From contig NC_133493.1 of assembly GCF_025370935.1 (NCBI RefSeq), forward strand, positions 13,054,785-13,118,784: DNA of 64,000 nt, written 5' to 3'. Each line of letters opens with the position of its first letter. Position 1 is the stretch's first letter. A program made the translations under genes and the position numbers. The notes beneath the pieces were generated by a model. That model was given only the letters and a program-made list of their open reading frames with translations, was not told the origin of the DNA and searched no databases. This DNA comes from Choristoneura fumiferana. Lineage: Eukaryota > Arthropoda > Insecta > Lepidoptera > Tortricidae. Shown here in pieces: positions 22,001 through 31,147 of the stretch.

Positions 22001-23384
22001 GAATTAACAAACCGACTAAGAACTGTGGTCTGAAACATTATAGATACGCTCAAGCTTAAATTGCTGTGAAATTTAGAAAATAAACTTTTAGCATAATCTA
22101 AAATAAACAAAATAAATATAATGTGTGTTTATCCTGTTCTGTATGTACTCACTCTTTTATCATTACATAATATTCAATCATCTCTTTCAACTTCTTCGCC
22201 ACTTCTTTGCTTTCTTGTTTTGTGTACCGCAGTGGAACAGCTTTGGCTTTCACAGCAAGGCTCGGCCGCGGGAAATAGTTTAAGTCGTGCTCGAATATTT
22301 TCAAATGTCCCCAAATATGGAACACAAAGACACAAACCAGGTGGTCGTGACCCGAAAACAAGGTTGCCAAATTGTACGAGACGTAAAAATTATATAAACA
22401 CACAATAATGTACCCAATCTCATTGTTGTAGTCAAATGGTAAAACGTAAGAGACGGAATGTACGTAAGTACTATTTATAGGTTTATCTGAACTAAACATT
22501 CCAGCATTAAAGTTACTATAAAGAGGTGCTAAATTGTACATAAACGATACCATGTAAATTTGCACATGTTGAACTATGACGGCGATTTCGCAATATTTTG
22601 TCACTTTCTTATTTATCTGAAATGATGAAGAAAAATGTTTGCTAATTGGTCAAGTACAAAAGCCAAACTCCAGCGTTGTGGTTTGGATTGGAAGGCAAAG
22701 TAGGACCACCACACATATTTTCCTAAGTCGTCCTGAAAGTTCACTACCAGTCCTCAACCGGCAGGACCACTCTGTCAAGAGTGTACCTAGCGACTACGAA
22801 GGCATGAAGAAAATCTTACTTTTGCAGAATAATCCGTCTTATTCTTGTAGTATATCAGATGAAATTTTGAAGCAAATTCCTTGATTCCCGCTTGATAACC
22901 TGTTTGGATTGGCAGCGATGTTCTTTGCTGAAAAATTAAAATAAAAATATTTGTGGAAAGGATCCTCGCAAGACGACTAAGTAAGTACAACCACAGACAT
23001 GCTGTGTAAAGATTTCGGCAACAACGCACTTCAGAAGGATATACTTAATAGAAGAACAGATCGGAAAAAGAAGTCTCTGTATCCGTACTTATTACAATGC
23101 AATTCGATTAATTTACTTACGATATATACGAGGCACATCAAAATATTCAAGCATGTTTGGCCCAAATCGATGAATCCCAGTTTTCCCATGTTCTTCATCA
23201 TGTACGTAGTCTGAGCGACGATTGAGAAACAACAGAGGATGCCCAAAAAACTTGTATAACCATATCTTGATATGATTGACAGTTTTGTAGCAGGAAGATC
23301 TTCGAAAACATGATTTGGCCATGCACTAATAGACCTCAAAGTAAACCGGATTCTTTTCATATACCTTAAATTAAATACATCCAT
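16068..23384 (-). CDS. Odorant receptor, gene B (complete, seven exons)
   Basis: A complete 7tm_6 odorant receptor of 415 residues. Exons: 23384-23121, 22927-22820, 22616-22153, 20792-20690, 19300-19205, 18507-18352, 16124-16068. All introns are GT-AG, with phases 0, 0, 2, 0, 0, 0. The start is the ATG of MDVFNLRYMKRIRFTLR, aligned with the paralogues. Likely membrane segments, judged by eye: residues ~36-58, 70-92, 130-155, 185-225, 288-313, 316-342 and 393-415. Exon 3 has VFVFHIWGHLKIFEHDLNYF. Exon 6 has VDAVYGLPWECMDNSNRRT. Exon 7 is SFSYFLMLRTFASK followed by TGA. Length and layout are typical of moth receptors. Introns 3, 4 and 6 are swollen by transposons (1.36, 1.39 and 2.23 kb). The ligand cannot be inferred. 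Confidence 0.92.
16212..16398. repeat. Inverted repeat with ~75-bp arms, gene B intron 6
   Basis: ACTAAAAGGAAGAAAATAAG and the preceding CAAAAAACCCGACTGCC are mirrored after a ~45-bp loop as CTTATTTTCTTCCTTTTAGT and GGCAGTCGGGTTTTTTG. It could form a long hairpin in the pre-mRNA. Confidence 0.85.
16440..16550. mobile_element. 111-bp MITE with TAA target duplication
   Basis: The terminal inverted repeat GGGGCTGTTTCACCATCCAT matches the other end with one mismatch. It is flanked by TAA on both sides (16437-16439 and 16551-16553). A 3-bp TWA duplication is typical of PIF/Harbinger elements. It lies in gene B intron 6. Confidence 0.8.
16560..16860 (+). repeat. LINE-like 3' fragment with (CATA)n
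   Basis: GACATACATACCCACATACA and CATAACCCTCCTTTGGGCAG recur in reverse at 14941-15015. It is a dispersed untranslated 3' fragment in gene B intron 6. Confidence 0.5.
17105..18260 (+). repeat. Dispersed repeat (GTGTCGGACACGCC family), interrupted
   Basis: The left part (CCGGTCAAAAGCGTGTCGGA to GGCGAAACTTATAG, 17120-17302) and right part (GGTTTCCGTTTTTGCC to AACCCTAAAAAG, 18209-18250) are the two halves of a repeat whose long copy is at 37309-37962. The nested fold-back at 17303-18212 separates them. Confidence 0.7.
17303..18212. mobile_element. Nested fold-back elements, three layers
   Basis: The outer ends (CTGGAAACAGTGCTC at 17309, GAGCACTGTTTCCAG at 18190) are inverted repeats. Inside, ~150-bp arms beginning GCGCCTACAGACTCACGC (about 17390-17525) and ending GCGTGAGTCTGTAG (to about 18033) are inverted. 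Within those is a further pair around CCTCCCCCGAGAAACCC / GGGTTTCTCGGGCGAGAC. Arms are rich in GAGAAGTCTCG-type sequence. No transposase is present. Confidence 0.75.
19411..19776 (+). mobile_element. Short retroelement copy, gene B intron 4
   Basis: Begins ACTAGCGTTTACTCGCGGCT and ends CTTTCACATTTATAATATTAGTAGGATT, after a (CTCA)n stretch, the full-length termini of this family. It lies just upstream of exon 5 in the transcript. The open frame over it has no host homology that I recognise. Confidence 0.75.
19788..20010 (-). mobile_element. Penelope-like element 3' end fragment
   Basis: GGCGTTACCTTGCGGAGGGC, CATATCAATGAACT and a TTCATGC-like TGCTCATGCAGCACCTCC segment match in reverse the region downstream of the GIY-YIG reading frame at 27838-28000. 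Diverged and truncated. Confidence 0.6.
20082..20526. repeat. ~440-bp unknown repeat, copy 1 (gene B intron 4)
   Basis: Nearly identical to 54504-54949. The first 300 bp include CTTGCTCGTAAACAGTGTCG and a GC-rich core (CACATGGACCACATGCACAC). The last ~125 bp are a MITE with inverted ends ACATTGTATGTCG / CTTAAGACACAATGT, also found alone at 57150-57280. Copy 1 lacks 9 bp (GCGCGCGCT) present in copy 2. I do not recognise the core. Confidence 0.75.
20900..21122 (+). mobile_element. Poly(T)-leading LINE 3' end, inverted copy
   Basis: Starts TTTTTTTTTTATTCGTCTAG, then GATGGCAAACGAGCA, GGGTCTCCTGATGGTAAGAG and CACCTGCCAAG. Read on the minus strand it ends in poly(A), so it is a reversed retroelement end. 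Partner copies: 21418-21692, 41825-42108, 55795-56085 and 57700-57972. Confidence 0.75.
21418..21692 (-). mobile_element. LINE 3' end family copy, opposite arm
   Basis: On the plus strand it runs GCAGGTGCTAGGACCTTGTG to CATCCAGTCGAATAAAAAA, the poly(A) end of the family. With 20900-21122 it forms a widely spaced inverted pair inside gene B intron 3. The strand label follows the convention used for the other copies; the poly(A) end is on the plus strand. Confidence 0.7.
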
Positions 23385-23543
23385 TTTGTATCGCTAAAAA
23401 AATTCCCAAATTTAATACACAATTTGCTTCGTACTGTCCTTTACAAATTTAGTGAATTTTGGACATGTTTAATCAGAAAACAATCTTGTGGATGCAAGAA
23501 AACTTTAGAGTAAGAGTCTCTTTCTCCGGGGCCTTCGTGAGTC

Positions 23544-23614
23544 TGAATGTTGGTACCGAGGTAACCTAGGCTTTATTTTAATTGGAGCGCAAGAACAAAC
23601 AGACTTTATAATTG
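23544..23614 (-). promoter_or_regulatory. Conserved upstream block, presumed promoter of gene B
   Basis: On the minus strand: AATTATAAAGTCTGTTTGTT, then CCAATTAAAATAAAG, CCTAGGTTACC and CCAACATTC. The TATA-like TATAAAG is at 23604-23610, 220 bp before the start codon. The block is shared with genes A and C although the flanks have diverged. A functional TATA is an inference. Confidence 0.75.
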
Positions 23615-23837
23615 TAGTAGTGAAGTAGGCACTAGATAGTGGAAACTAAATAATTACCTTCCCTATTCACATGTGATCTTTCACATCGTCAATAAAAGCG
23701 CTAGTTGAGCGAATGAGAAATATTTATCATAAAAATAATGGCAGGCGATATTTTTGCATTGTAATTGAATAGTGTATTGAGAATAATGTAGATAACGAAT
23801 GTGCAATATATCAAGATGAAAAACTTCTTTTCTATGA

Positions 23838-26800
23838 TCAGTTAGCGGCAAATGTCCTCAGCATCAGGAAATATGAAAACGATCCTTTTAAAATCTGCAA
23901 ACAAGAACGTTTGTAATTAAAAAACTGCAATAATAGTCTATTTTCTGTATCTTAAAGAGCAAGTTGACCGATTGACTGGTACTGATGACGTCTAACCTTA
24001 AACCACTAGACCTAAAGACTTGAAATTTGGCAGACATTACTTCTTATCTTCTTCTTATCTTAACAAACAAGATGGGAAGACGACCTTAAACTCACGGCTG
24101 GACATCATTGGAGAAGGGTAGCGCGAGACAGATCCCAATGGAAAATGTTAGAGGAGGCCTATGCCAAGAGGCAAACTGAGCTTCGGGACTTACTTTAACA
24201 AACACAACCTAAATAAGATATACTCAACTAAGAAGAAGTTCAGAATACAAAGGCTTATTATTATTATTACTTCTTATCTTTATCTGTCGTAGACAGATGA
24301 GTAAAATGGCGTTTTCATTCCCTCGGGATGGAGATTAAAACTAGAGACCTAAAATATGGTACCTGAATAGTTATTATAATATCGAAATTTACTTTTTATG
24401 CTTTTTCAAGATTAAAACAGGACAAAACAGGAATCCGACAAAACACGAACACGACAACTCAAAAACAAATCTTTCGGTTGATGATGGTGATAATTTATGT
24501 TTGAAATTACCGCCAGCATAGTCTGCACCCCGACCGGCACCATACCACAGGCTTTGACCGACAGTGTCTGCTGCACGATCTGCAGCAGGATCAGCACCGT
24601 CCGTCTGTTGCCGGTGTCCATGCACTCCCACGGCACTTGGTACACTGCGTCGACCAGAGACTCACCCTATACAATAAAAAAGTAGGTAATCTGCTAAGCA
24701 AATCGTATTTGCTGTAAATAAATTCACTTAAGTTTTTGTCGCAATTTAGAGCCGATAAAGCTCCACCATGCGAAGCTTTTACGTCACAGCTTTGGAACTA
24801 CAAAGTGTTGAAGATGGGTCGTAGAACGCAGATGATATAAAACACATTTACTTGCCTTAGACGTAATTAGCTCAAACACCACAGAGAGTTGAATTAATTC
24901 CTGATATAGACACAACGTTAAGAAACCATACTTTGCCAATGCCTTAATTTCCTGGAAAAGCAAAATTATATGTTACTTAAAGCTCAACAATTAAGTTTAA
25001 TTTGATATGCTGCCATTAAAAGTATTTAACATAGAACTTGAACGAAATAATAATATCATAAATATATTAAGCAAGTGTTTTCCATTCGTCAAGACAGTTC
25101 CTCCATCAGAATGAAATCAATTAAGATTCATTGTCACACTGACTTCGATGTGAACATAACCTTTGGTGATTTAAGCCACACTACTAACATTGACACTTAT
25201 AAGGGTGATAAAGAAATTTCTTAGTCGGCTGTACTTAACAAAATTTAAAGGTAGAAGCTATATTACCAGGGTAGAACATTCCAACAGCAAAATGCAATCC
25301 GCTACGAGATGAAAACCATGATAGACGTACAGCGTCACGCTGTATGATCCCGTTGTGTTAGCTACGTAACTAAAATACAATATAATACAATAACTCTCTG
25401 TTGAACACCAACACTTAGTGAGCAGACAGAAAATAGGTGAATGCGAAATATGAATGCGAAAAGTGACAATAATTTTGTCATAACAATTCACTTCGTCGTC
25501 GTCGTCGTTTTAGCCTATATATACGTCCCACTGCTGGGCACAGGCCTCCTCTCAGAACAAGAGGGCTTGGGCCATAGTTCCCACGCGGACCCAGTGCGGA
25601 TTGGGAACTTCGCACGCACCATTGAATCGCTTCGCAGGTTTGTGCAGGTTTCCTCACGATGTTTTCCTTCACCGAAAAGCTCGTGGTAAAATTCAAATGT
25701 AATTCCGCACATGAATTTCGAAAAACTCAGAGGTGCGAGCCGGGGTTCGAACCCACGACCCTCTGCTTGAGAGGCGATAGGTCAAACCACTAGGCCACCA
25801 CGGCTTACTTATTCATTTCACAAAATGTTTATTGTCTAAAGATCGTTTGCTGTTGCGTTTGCAGAGTTAGTGTTGTTTTCAATAGATATATCTAAATTCA
25901 ATTTAAGAAGTATACTATAGTTTTCGGTTCTTTTACTGTGTGCTAATTTCGGCATAATTGAAAAATAAAATAATACTTAAAGAGAGTTACAAACTTACTC
26001 CTTTATCATCATATAATGCATGATCATCTCCTTCAGCTTCATCATCACTTCCTTGTTCTCTTGCTTTGAATACCGCATTGGAACTGTTTTCGCCTTCATG
26101 ACGATGCTCGGTCGCGGAAAATTGTTCAAGTTGTGCTCAAGTATTTTCATATGACCCCAAATGTGGAATACTAACACATATATCAGGAAATCGTGGCATA
26201 AAAACGTACTCGCCAAACTATACGACACAAACCAGTTATATAGGCATACGATAATATAACCCATATTATCACTGTTGGTGTCAAATGGCAATAGGTAAGA
26301 GACAGAATGCTCGTAAGTACCATTAATAGGTTTTTCGGAACTGAACATTCCGGCTTTATAGTTGTTAAAAAGAGGTACAAAGTTAAAGGTAACCGATGTC
26401 ATAAAAATCTGTATATATTGGATTGTGATGGCGATTTCACAGAATTTTGTTACTTTTTTGTACATCTGAAATGAAGGAAAATATCATTAAAAAATTATAG
26501 TGAAGCGACACAAAATAAGTAAAAATGTATACTTTTTACCCGACTGCCCGAATCAGACTTATGTATTTTGAAATGTATGCCTATTTTTGGCCCCCTCAGC
26601 AGCAGTTAAATGGCTGGATGGATTTTAACACTTGCGATTTTTAGCTATGGTAGGTAACCTAGATTGTCTTATAGATATGACCAAACAAATCAATCACTTG
26701 ATATTGTTATAATAACTTGATACCTAATTGTAGAAGTGACGTAGTAGGGTAGGTATAAAATTATTTAATCGGGAATTTAAAAATATGTATTATATTGTAA

Positions 26801-29524
26801 CCGAATTCGATTCCATTCGAATGAATGCTAATAAAAATAATCCAATTCTAAATACTCATATACCCATATCATAAAAGTATTTACTTATGAAATAAAAAAA
26901 ACTAAATCCCAACTTCTTTAGAAACAAAAAAGCAAATAATAAAGAGGAGGAGTTGTTAACTGTACCTCTTTCTAGGGAAGATTTTGATTTAGAGTTAAAT
27001 ACTATTTATCAGATAGCGTTGTCGAATGGTTATACTAAATCAATGGTCAATAGTTTGGTTAAGAAGAAGCAGGCACGGATAGTGAATAGCATGATTTACG
27101 CCGTGTTACCATCGCAGTCTTCTAACAAATTAAAATCAAACAATATTAAGGTAGCCTTTAAGACTAACAACTCTTTGTACTCTAAACTTTGTAACCACAA
27201 AGAGAAGGTAGATAAAGGAACTAGATCGGGTGTATACAAGCTCACTTGTAATGACTGCAGTAAAGTATATTATGTTGGTCAGACAGGTCGCAGTTTTAAT
27301 GCTAGATTTAAAGAGCATGTTTCGGCATATAGGAATGAGCATCCTGATAAGTCGAATTTTGCCAAACATTTGTTGGAACTAAATCATTCTTTATCGGACT
27401 CAGATTCGTATGAAGTGTTACATTATTGTGGCAAGGGGTTTCGTCTCGATGTTTTAGAATGCATGGAGATAATTAGATACAACAGTATGGGGTCTATTAT
27501 TAATGAGCAGGTAAATTTAGTTTCATCTCCCTTGCTACGGCTTGGATCTAATTTCAGCAATGGTAGTTAATAAAACATGCCTTGACAGTAAATAAATAAA
27601 AATCAAGGTAGTTTTGAAGGACGGTTAAAAAAATTATTAATAATTTGTGGGTAGTTTTGTTTTGTTTCATAAAACGTATGTGGGTACTTGGGGAGTTACA
27701 GCGACAAGTTAAAACGGTGGTTGTGGTTCGTTAGTCTAACAACAGGTAGCATGGTGTACGGTTGTGTCACTCTGAAGATGAGCTCTGGTTGAGTTCGAAA
27801 CGCGTCAGTGTAGTGTGGTGGTGGTGATAGATGGGTTTGTGTGATTTGTGTGTGTTCTTACAGTGTGGAGGTGGAGGAACTGCATGAACACGCATATTTT
27901 GCATAAGCTTAGCTATCGTAAGGTCGCGGGTGAGCAAGGAATTTATTTCAGTTCATTGATATGGACATCCGCAAAGTAACGCCTGATTCAATAAATGTTA
28001 CAGCTTTTTGATTTTAAGGCTAGTGAAATTAGGTACAACGTAAATTCGAAATGCTAAAATTAGGGCTAATAAATTATTATTATTATTATTATTTAGAAGC
28101 CTGTAGAGGTGTCCCACTGCTGGGCAAAGGCCTCCCCCATGTCCTCCATTCTACTCTTTCTTGGGCGATCTCTGGCCAGCTGCGAAGAAAGGTGTCCAGA
28201 TCGTCCCGCCATCGACGCCTGGGTCTGCCACGCCGCCGAAGTCCATTTTGTGGTATCCAGTCTGTGGCTATTTTAGCCCACCTATTGGGTTCCATACGGC
28301 TGACGTGGCCTGCCCAGTCCCATTTCAGCCTGGCAGTCTTGACACCCACATCAGCAATGCGTGTTTTGGAGCGCAATATAGTGTTCCGGATCCGGTCAAC
28401 CCGTTTCACTCCCAACATACTGCGCTCCATTGCTCTCTGGCAAACCTTCAATTTGGTCTTCTGTAACTCAGTAAGTGACCATGTTTGAGCACCGTAAGTT
28501 AGGACAGGCAGTATACACATGTCGACGAGCCTCCGCTTTAAGGCTAGCGGAAGATCACCCTTCATGTGTTCTTTCATGGACCAATAGCTCTTCCAGGCGT
28601 TTTGGATCCGTCTTTCGACTAATAAATAAATATTTAGGAAAAAAATCGGCTTTTTAATTTTAGGGCTAGTGAAATTAGTGGTAGTGAAAATAGGATTAAA
28701 TTTTTTCGGGCTACCATAGGAGAACCAGATAAAACACGTCATAGTTTGGGGATAGGAGCCAGTGACGTTATGCCGTGTTAAAAAAATTCGAGCTAAATAT
28801 TCATAATTTTTTGTTTAATTTACAAAAGAAAAAAAAAGTGTCCCATATTTTCTAATAAACTAACTGACGGTAGAAGGTCTAAGTAGATATTTTTAAGACA
28901 CTAGCTTATTATGAAAGGCAACTGTCATATCGCATTGTTTCTTACTTTTGCCGAATACTCTGTTTTATCCTTGATGTACATTAGATTAAATTTTGAAACA
29001 AACTCTTCGATTCCCACTTGATATGCTGTTTGGATAGGCAGCAATGTTCTTTGCTGAAACATTTACACTGTGTTATTTGTCATTTAAGCTGAAAAGTCTA
29101 TGTATTAAAAGCCACGCTAGAGAAGGATTAAAGGATTAAATAGAATGCTTGAGCGTAGCGAGGGTTTCAAGGCATAAGATGCTAAACAATTTTGCAACGT
29201 CTTTTGCATCGGGAGTTAAAAAGATCTTTTCCGAGCATGATTGTAAATGATTCTACTTACTAAATATACGAAGGACATCAATATGGTCAAGTATGTCTGG
29301 CCCAAGTCTATAAATTTCAGAGTCTCCATATTCTTCCTCAAGTACGTGATCTGAGCGACTATTGCAAAACAACAAAGCGTACACAAGAGACAAGTGTAGC
29401 CATATCTTGATATAACTGACAGTTTTGAGGCAGGAACATCTTCGAACATGTGGTTGGGCCATCCACCAATACATCTCAGTGTTAACCGGATTCTTTTCAT
29501 GTATCTCATATCGAACACATCCAT
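23838..29524 (-). CDS. Odorant receptor, gene C (complete, seven exons, one GC-AG intron)
   Basis: A complete 416-residue 7tm_6 odorant receptor and the first gene of the cluster in transcription order. Exons: 29524-29261, 29053-28946, 26465-25999, 25369-25267, 24951-24856, 24666-24511, 23894-23838. The start MDVFDMRYMKRIRLTLR aligns with B and A. Exon 3 has LVFHIWGHMKILEHNLNNF. Exon 6 has the family motif as VDAVYQVPWECMDTGNRRT. Exon 7 is ILKGSFSYFLMLRTFAAN then TGA. Intron 5 starts AAG|GCAAGT, a strong GC-AG donor; the other introns are GT-AG. Intron 2 (26466-28945) holds a Penelope-like element and a LINE tail. The stop codon lies 453 bp above gene B's start codon, so B's promoter occupies this short gap. 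Confidence 0.92.
24066..24275 (+). mobile_element. LINE 3' end, gene C intron 6
   Basis: The plus strand translates to WEDDLKLTAGHHWRRVARD followed by RSQWKMLEEAYAKRQTELRD and a stop, the usual end of a lepidopteran LINE ORF2. It ends in a (TTA)n tail. It is 5'-truncated and opposite in direction to gene C. Confidence 0.75.
25495..25806 (-). mobile_element. Full-length tRNA-derived SINE, gene C intron 3
   Basis: On the minus strand it opens with a tRNA-like head (GTGGTGGCCTAGTGGTTTGA, B box GGGTTCGAACCCC). The body holds CGGTGAAGGAAAACATCGTG and GCCCAAGCCCTCTTGTTCTG, and it ends CAGTGGGACGTATATAGGCT with a (GAC)n tail. 3' fragments of the same family lie at 35352-35470, 39885-40000, 41085-41250 and 61645-61722. 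Confidence 0.85.
26500..26880. other. Repeat fragments in gene C intron 2
   Basis: Contains CTTTTTACCCGACTGCCCGA, a dispersed untranslated piece also near 14941 and 16850, then AT-rich sequence. No exon is present. Confidence 0.5.
26890..27570 (+). pseudogene. Penelope-like element ORF, GIY-YIG endonuclease C-terminus
   Basis: A ~210-residue frame contains GVYKLTCNDCSKVYYVGQTG, NARFKEH and FAKHLLELNHSL. This is the GIY-YIG nuclease fold with the Cys-containing insert typical of Penelope-like retroelements, where it follows a telomerase-like RT. No RT is present upstream, so the copy is 5'-truncated. The frame is open without a natural start (26953 is TTG). It sits in gene C intron 2 in the opposite direction. 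A homing endonuclease is less likely given the CNDC motif and the downstream Penelope end. Confidence 0.85.
27571..28010 (+). mobile_element. Penelope-like element 3' region
   Basis: Follows the GIY-YIG frame and ends near GCCTGATTCAATAAATGTTA. Its terminal part (CTGCATGAACACGCATATTT, CATATGGAC-like, CCGCAAAGTAACGCC) is repeated as detached fragments at 19788, 31370, 42795, 43905 and 46025, which marks it as the conserved 3' end of the family. Confidence 0.75.
27768..27810 (+). ncRNA. Hammerhead-ribozyme-like motif in the Penelope element
   Basis: The core CTGAAGA (27772-27778) is followed by a 6-bp stem GAGCTC/GAGTTC (27780-27785 with 27791-27796), then GAAAC (27797-27801) and CGCGTC (cleavage-site-like GTC at 27804-27806). 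Outer helix CACT (27768-27771) pairs with AGTG (27807-27810). Penelope-like elements are known to carry hammerheads. One extra T (27779) lies between core and stem II, and stem III is very short, so activity is uncertain. Confidence 0.55.
28060..28632 (-). pseudogene. LINE ORF2 C-terminal region (RTE/Jockey-like), gene C intron 2
   Basis: The minus strand reads RRIQNAWKSYWSMKEHMKGD, LPVLTYGAQTWSLTELQKTK, ERSMLGVKRVDRIRN and GRPRRRWRDDLDTF to a stop at 28089. A 3' (ATT)n tail follows on the same strand (28072-28093). This is the end of a non-LTR ORF2; the RT catalytic part is absent. Flanking similarity (GGCTAGTGAAATTAG at 28018 and 28661) might be an aged duplication. The clade is uncertain. 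Confidence 0.8.
28640..28900. other. Unassigned sequence, gene C intron 2 proximal part
   Basis: AT-rich, with AAAAAGTGTCCCATATTTTC, which resembles a decayed dispersed repeat. No exon. Confidence 0.4.
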
Positions 29525-29720
29525 TTTATTTGCTATAAAATTTTAGATAATTTTGAAACACCTATTTTTTTGGAATAAATATTTAAACTGGTAGATGTAA
29601 AGCTATGCAAGTAAGATCATCTATTATATTGATATGATGATATTGATATTGATGTGTGGATATTGATACATACATATAAAGACATGCGAGTAAGAACGTC
29701 AAGTCCTTACTCTAGAGTGT

Positions 29721-29790
29721 GAACGTTGGAATCAAGGTAACCTATGCATTACTTTAATTAAAGTGAAAGAACAAAGAGACTTTATAATTA
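29721..29790 (-). promoter_or_regulatory. Conserved upstream block, presumed promoter of gene C
   Basis: On the minus strand: TAATTATAAAGTCTCTTTGTTC, then AATTAAAGTAATGCATAGGT and TACC. TATAAAG is at 29780-29786, 256 bp before the ATG. The same block precedes B and A. The outer edge abuts a MITE beginning near 29797. Confidence 0.72.
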
Positions 29791-29796
29791 ACCGTA

Positions 29797-30206
29797 TTAA
29801 GGAGCGACCACACTGCTGCATATAAAACGGTGACGGTACGGAATCGCAGTGACGCATCGTATGCGTACCGGTTTTATCAATACACAAACGGTGCGGAATC
29901 GCAATAACGTGGCGTAACCGGCACGATTTTATTGCATGCTCTGCACACCGCTGCTTAAAATAGGTACGCAAACGGTGCGGAATCGCAGTGACGTACCGTA
30001 AACATCAGGACTTTACCGCATGCTCTCTACCCAAAGTCGTGATGTTTGCGATACGTCATTGTGATTCCGCATCGTTTGCGTATAGTACTTTAAGCAGCGG
30101 TGTGGAGGGCATGCGATAAAATCGTGATCGTGACGCTTACGGCACGTCACTGCGATTCCGTGCCGTCTCCGTATTTTGAACAGCAGTATGGCCACTCCTT
30201 TAAGGT
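29797..30206. mobile_element. ~410-bp MITE upstream of gene C
   Basis: The ends TTAAGGAGCGACCACACTGC and GCCACTCCTTTAAGG are inverted repeats. The interior is an imperfect palindrome holding about five copies of a GGTGCGGAATCGCAGTGACG-like unit in both directions. Flanking TTAA suggests a TTAA-targeting family, but that is weak. It begins 7 bp from the promoter block. Confidence 0.75.
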
Positions 30207-30480
30207 ATCGAGCATACAACGCAGCGAGTAAAAAGGGTACAACAATAATCTAACCAACTTAGAAAAAAATACAAAACCTCCGACATTGTAATTTCAAAGT
30301 TCAATATCAAAGTCAAAGTTTATTTAAAAGTAGTAATAGTAATAAAAAAAAATATTGAATTAATTTCGGTACAAGACGACAAAAATACAATTTTTCACTT
30401 AAAATCTATGTCTAAGTATAAAGTAGTGTTGTAGGTAAGAAAGTAAGTGTGTAGTATTGTATCTCAAGAACGTCTCCGAT
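30207..30480. other. LINE 3'-UTR remnant and AT-rich DNA
   Basis: CAAAGTCAAAGTTTATTTAA is a reversed Jockey-type 3' tail sequence. Nothing else is recognised. Confidence 0.45.
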
Positions 30481-30489
30481 TTTTATCAA

Positions 30490-30830
30490 GTAGTAGCCGG
30501 TACACGCGACTCCGTCCGGGTAGAATTCGGTTTTCACTATCCTGCGGAAACTATGCGATTTTCCGGGATAAAAACTATCCTATGGCCTTCCCTGGGACGC
30601 AAACTATCTTTACACCGAATTTCATCTAAATCGGTTCAGTGGCTTAGACGTCATGACATAACAAACAAACAAACAGACTTAAGATTTAGCGCAAGGAAAC
30701 CTGCTTGCACGTTAGAAAAACCGCATCGAATGCAGTCCATCCGTTTAAGAGCTACGATGCCACAGACAGACATTGGCGTCTAAATTATTTATAACAACCC
30801 ACTTTTTGCATCGGAGGTTAAAAATACCAG
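30490..30830 (+). mobile_element. Short retroelement copy and adjoining repeat
   Basis: GGTACACGCGACTCCGTCCG, CTATGCGATTTTCCGGGATA and TTTCATCTAAATCGGTTCAG identify the GCCCGCGACTTCGTC family. It joins a second dispersed repeat (AGAGCTACGATGCCACAGAC ... TTGCATCGGAGGTTAAA) like 47380-47470. Confidence 0.6.
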
Positions 30831-31147
30831 TTTTAATATTAGCTTTTACCCAAAATCGAATACTTTGGCATTTTTCCAAAAGTTCAAAAAACTTATCGCT
30901 GCTGGAATTTAAAAGCACAAGGGCAGTGTTATGTTACAAAAAGCTTATTTGTCAAAAGGTTTGGTTTGTTATCGCTGTCCCTGATAAGTTAATTGGGAGG
31001 GTGTCGAGTTTCCTCTGATGTTGAAGATGTGAACAATAACAGAGTTTAAGTTGATATGGGTGAAGTGGAAGGATTTCGTTACCATTTTGTTTTACTTATA
31101 CGAAGCGGCTGTAAAATCTTCATTTAACAAAAATAGGCTGTGAACCT

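Noticed and set aside
25735..25806. tRNA gene candidate on the minus strand
   Set aside because: It continues into a SINE body ending at 25495 with a (GAC)n tail.
26953..27570. Homing endonuclease or host GIY-YIG nuclease
   Set aside because: The CNDC motif before YYVGQTG and the Penelope-type 3' end fit a truncated retroelement better.
28051..28488. Plus-strand open frame of 145 codons
   Set aside because: Antisense shadow of the LINE C-terminus encoded on the minus strand.
29925..30524. Further receptor exons upstream of gene C
   Set aside because: No exon 1-like MDVF.LRYMKRI or other receptor motif was found above 29524 on either strand; the sequence is a MITE and repeats.
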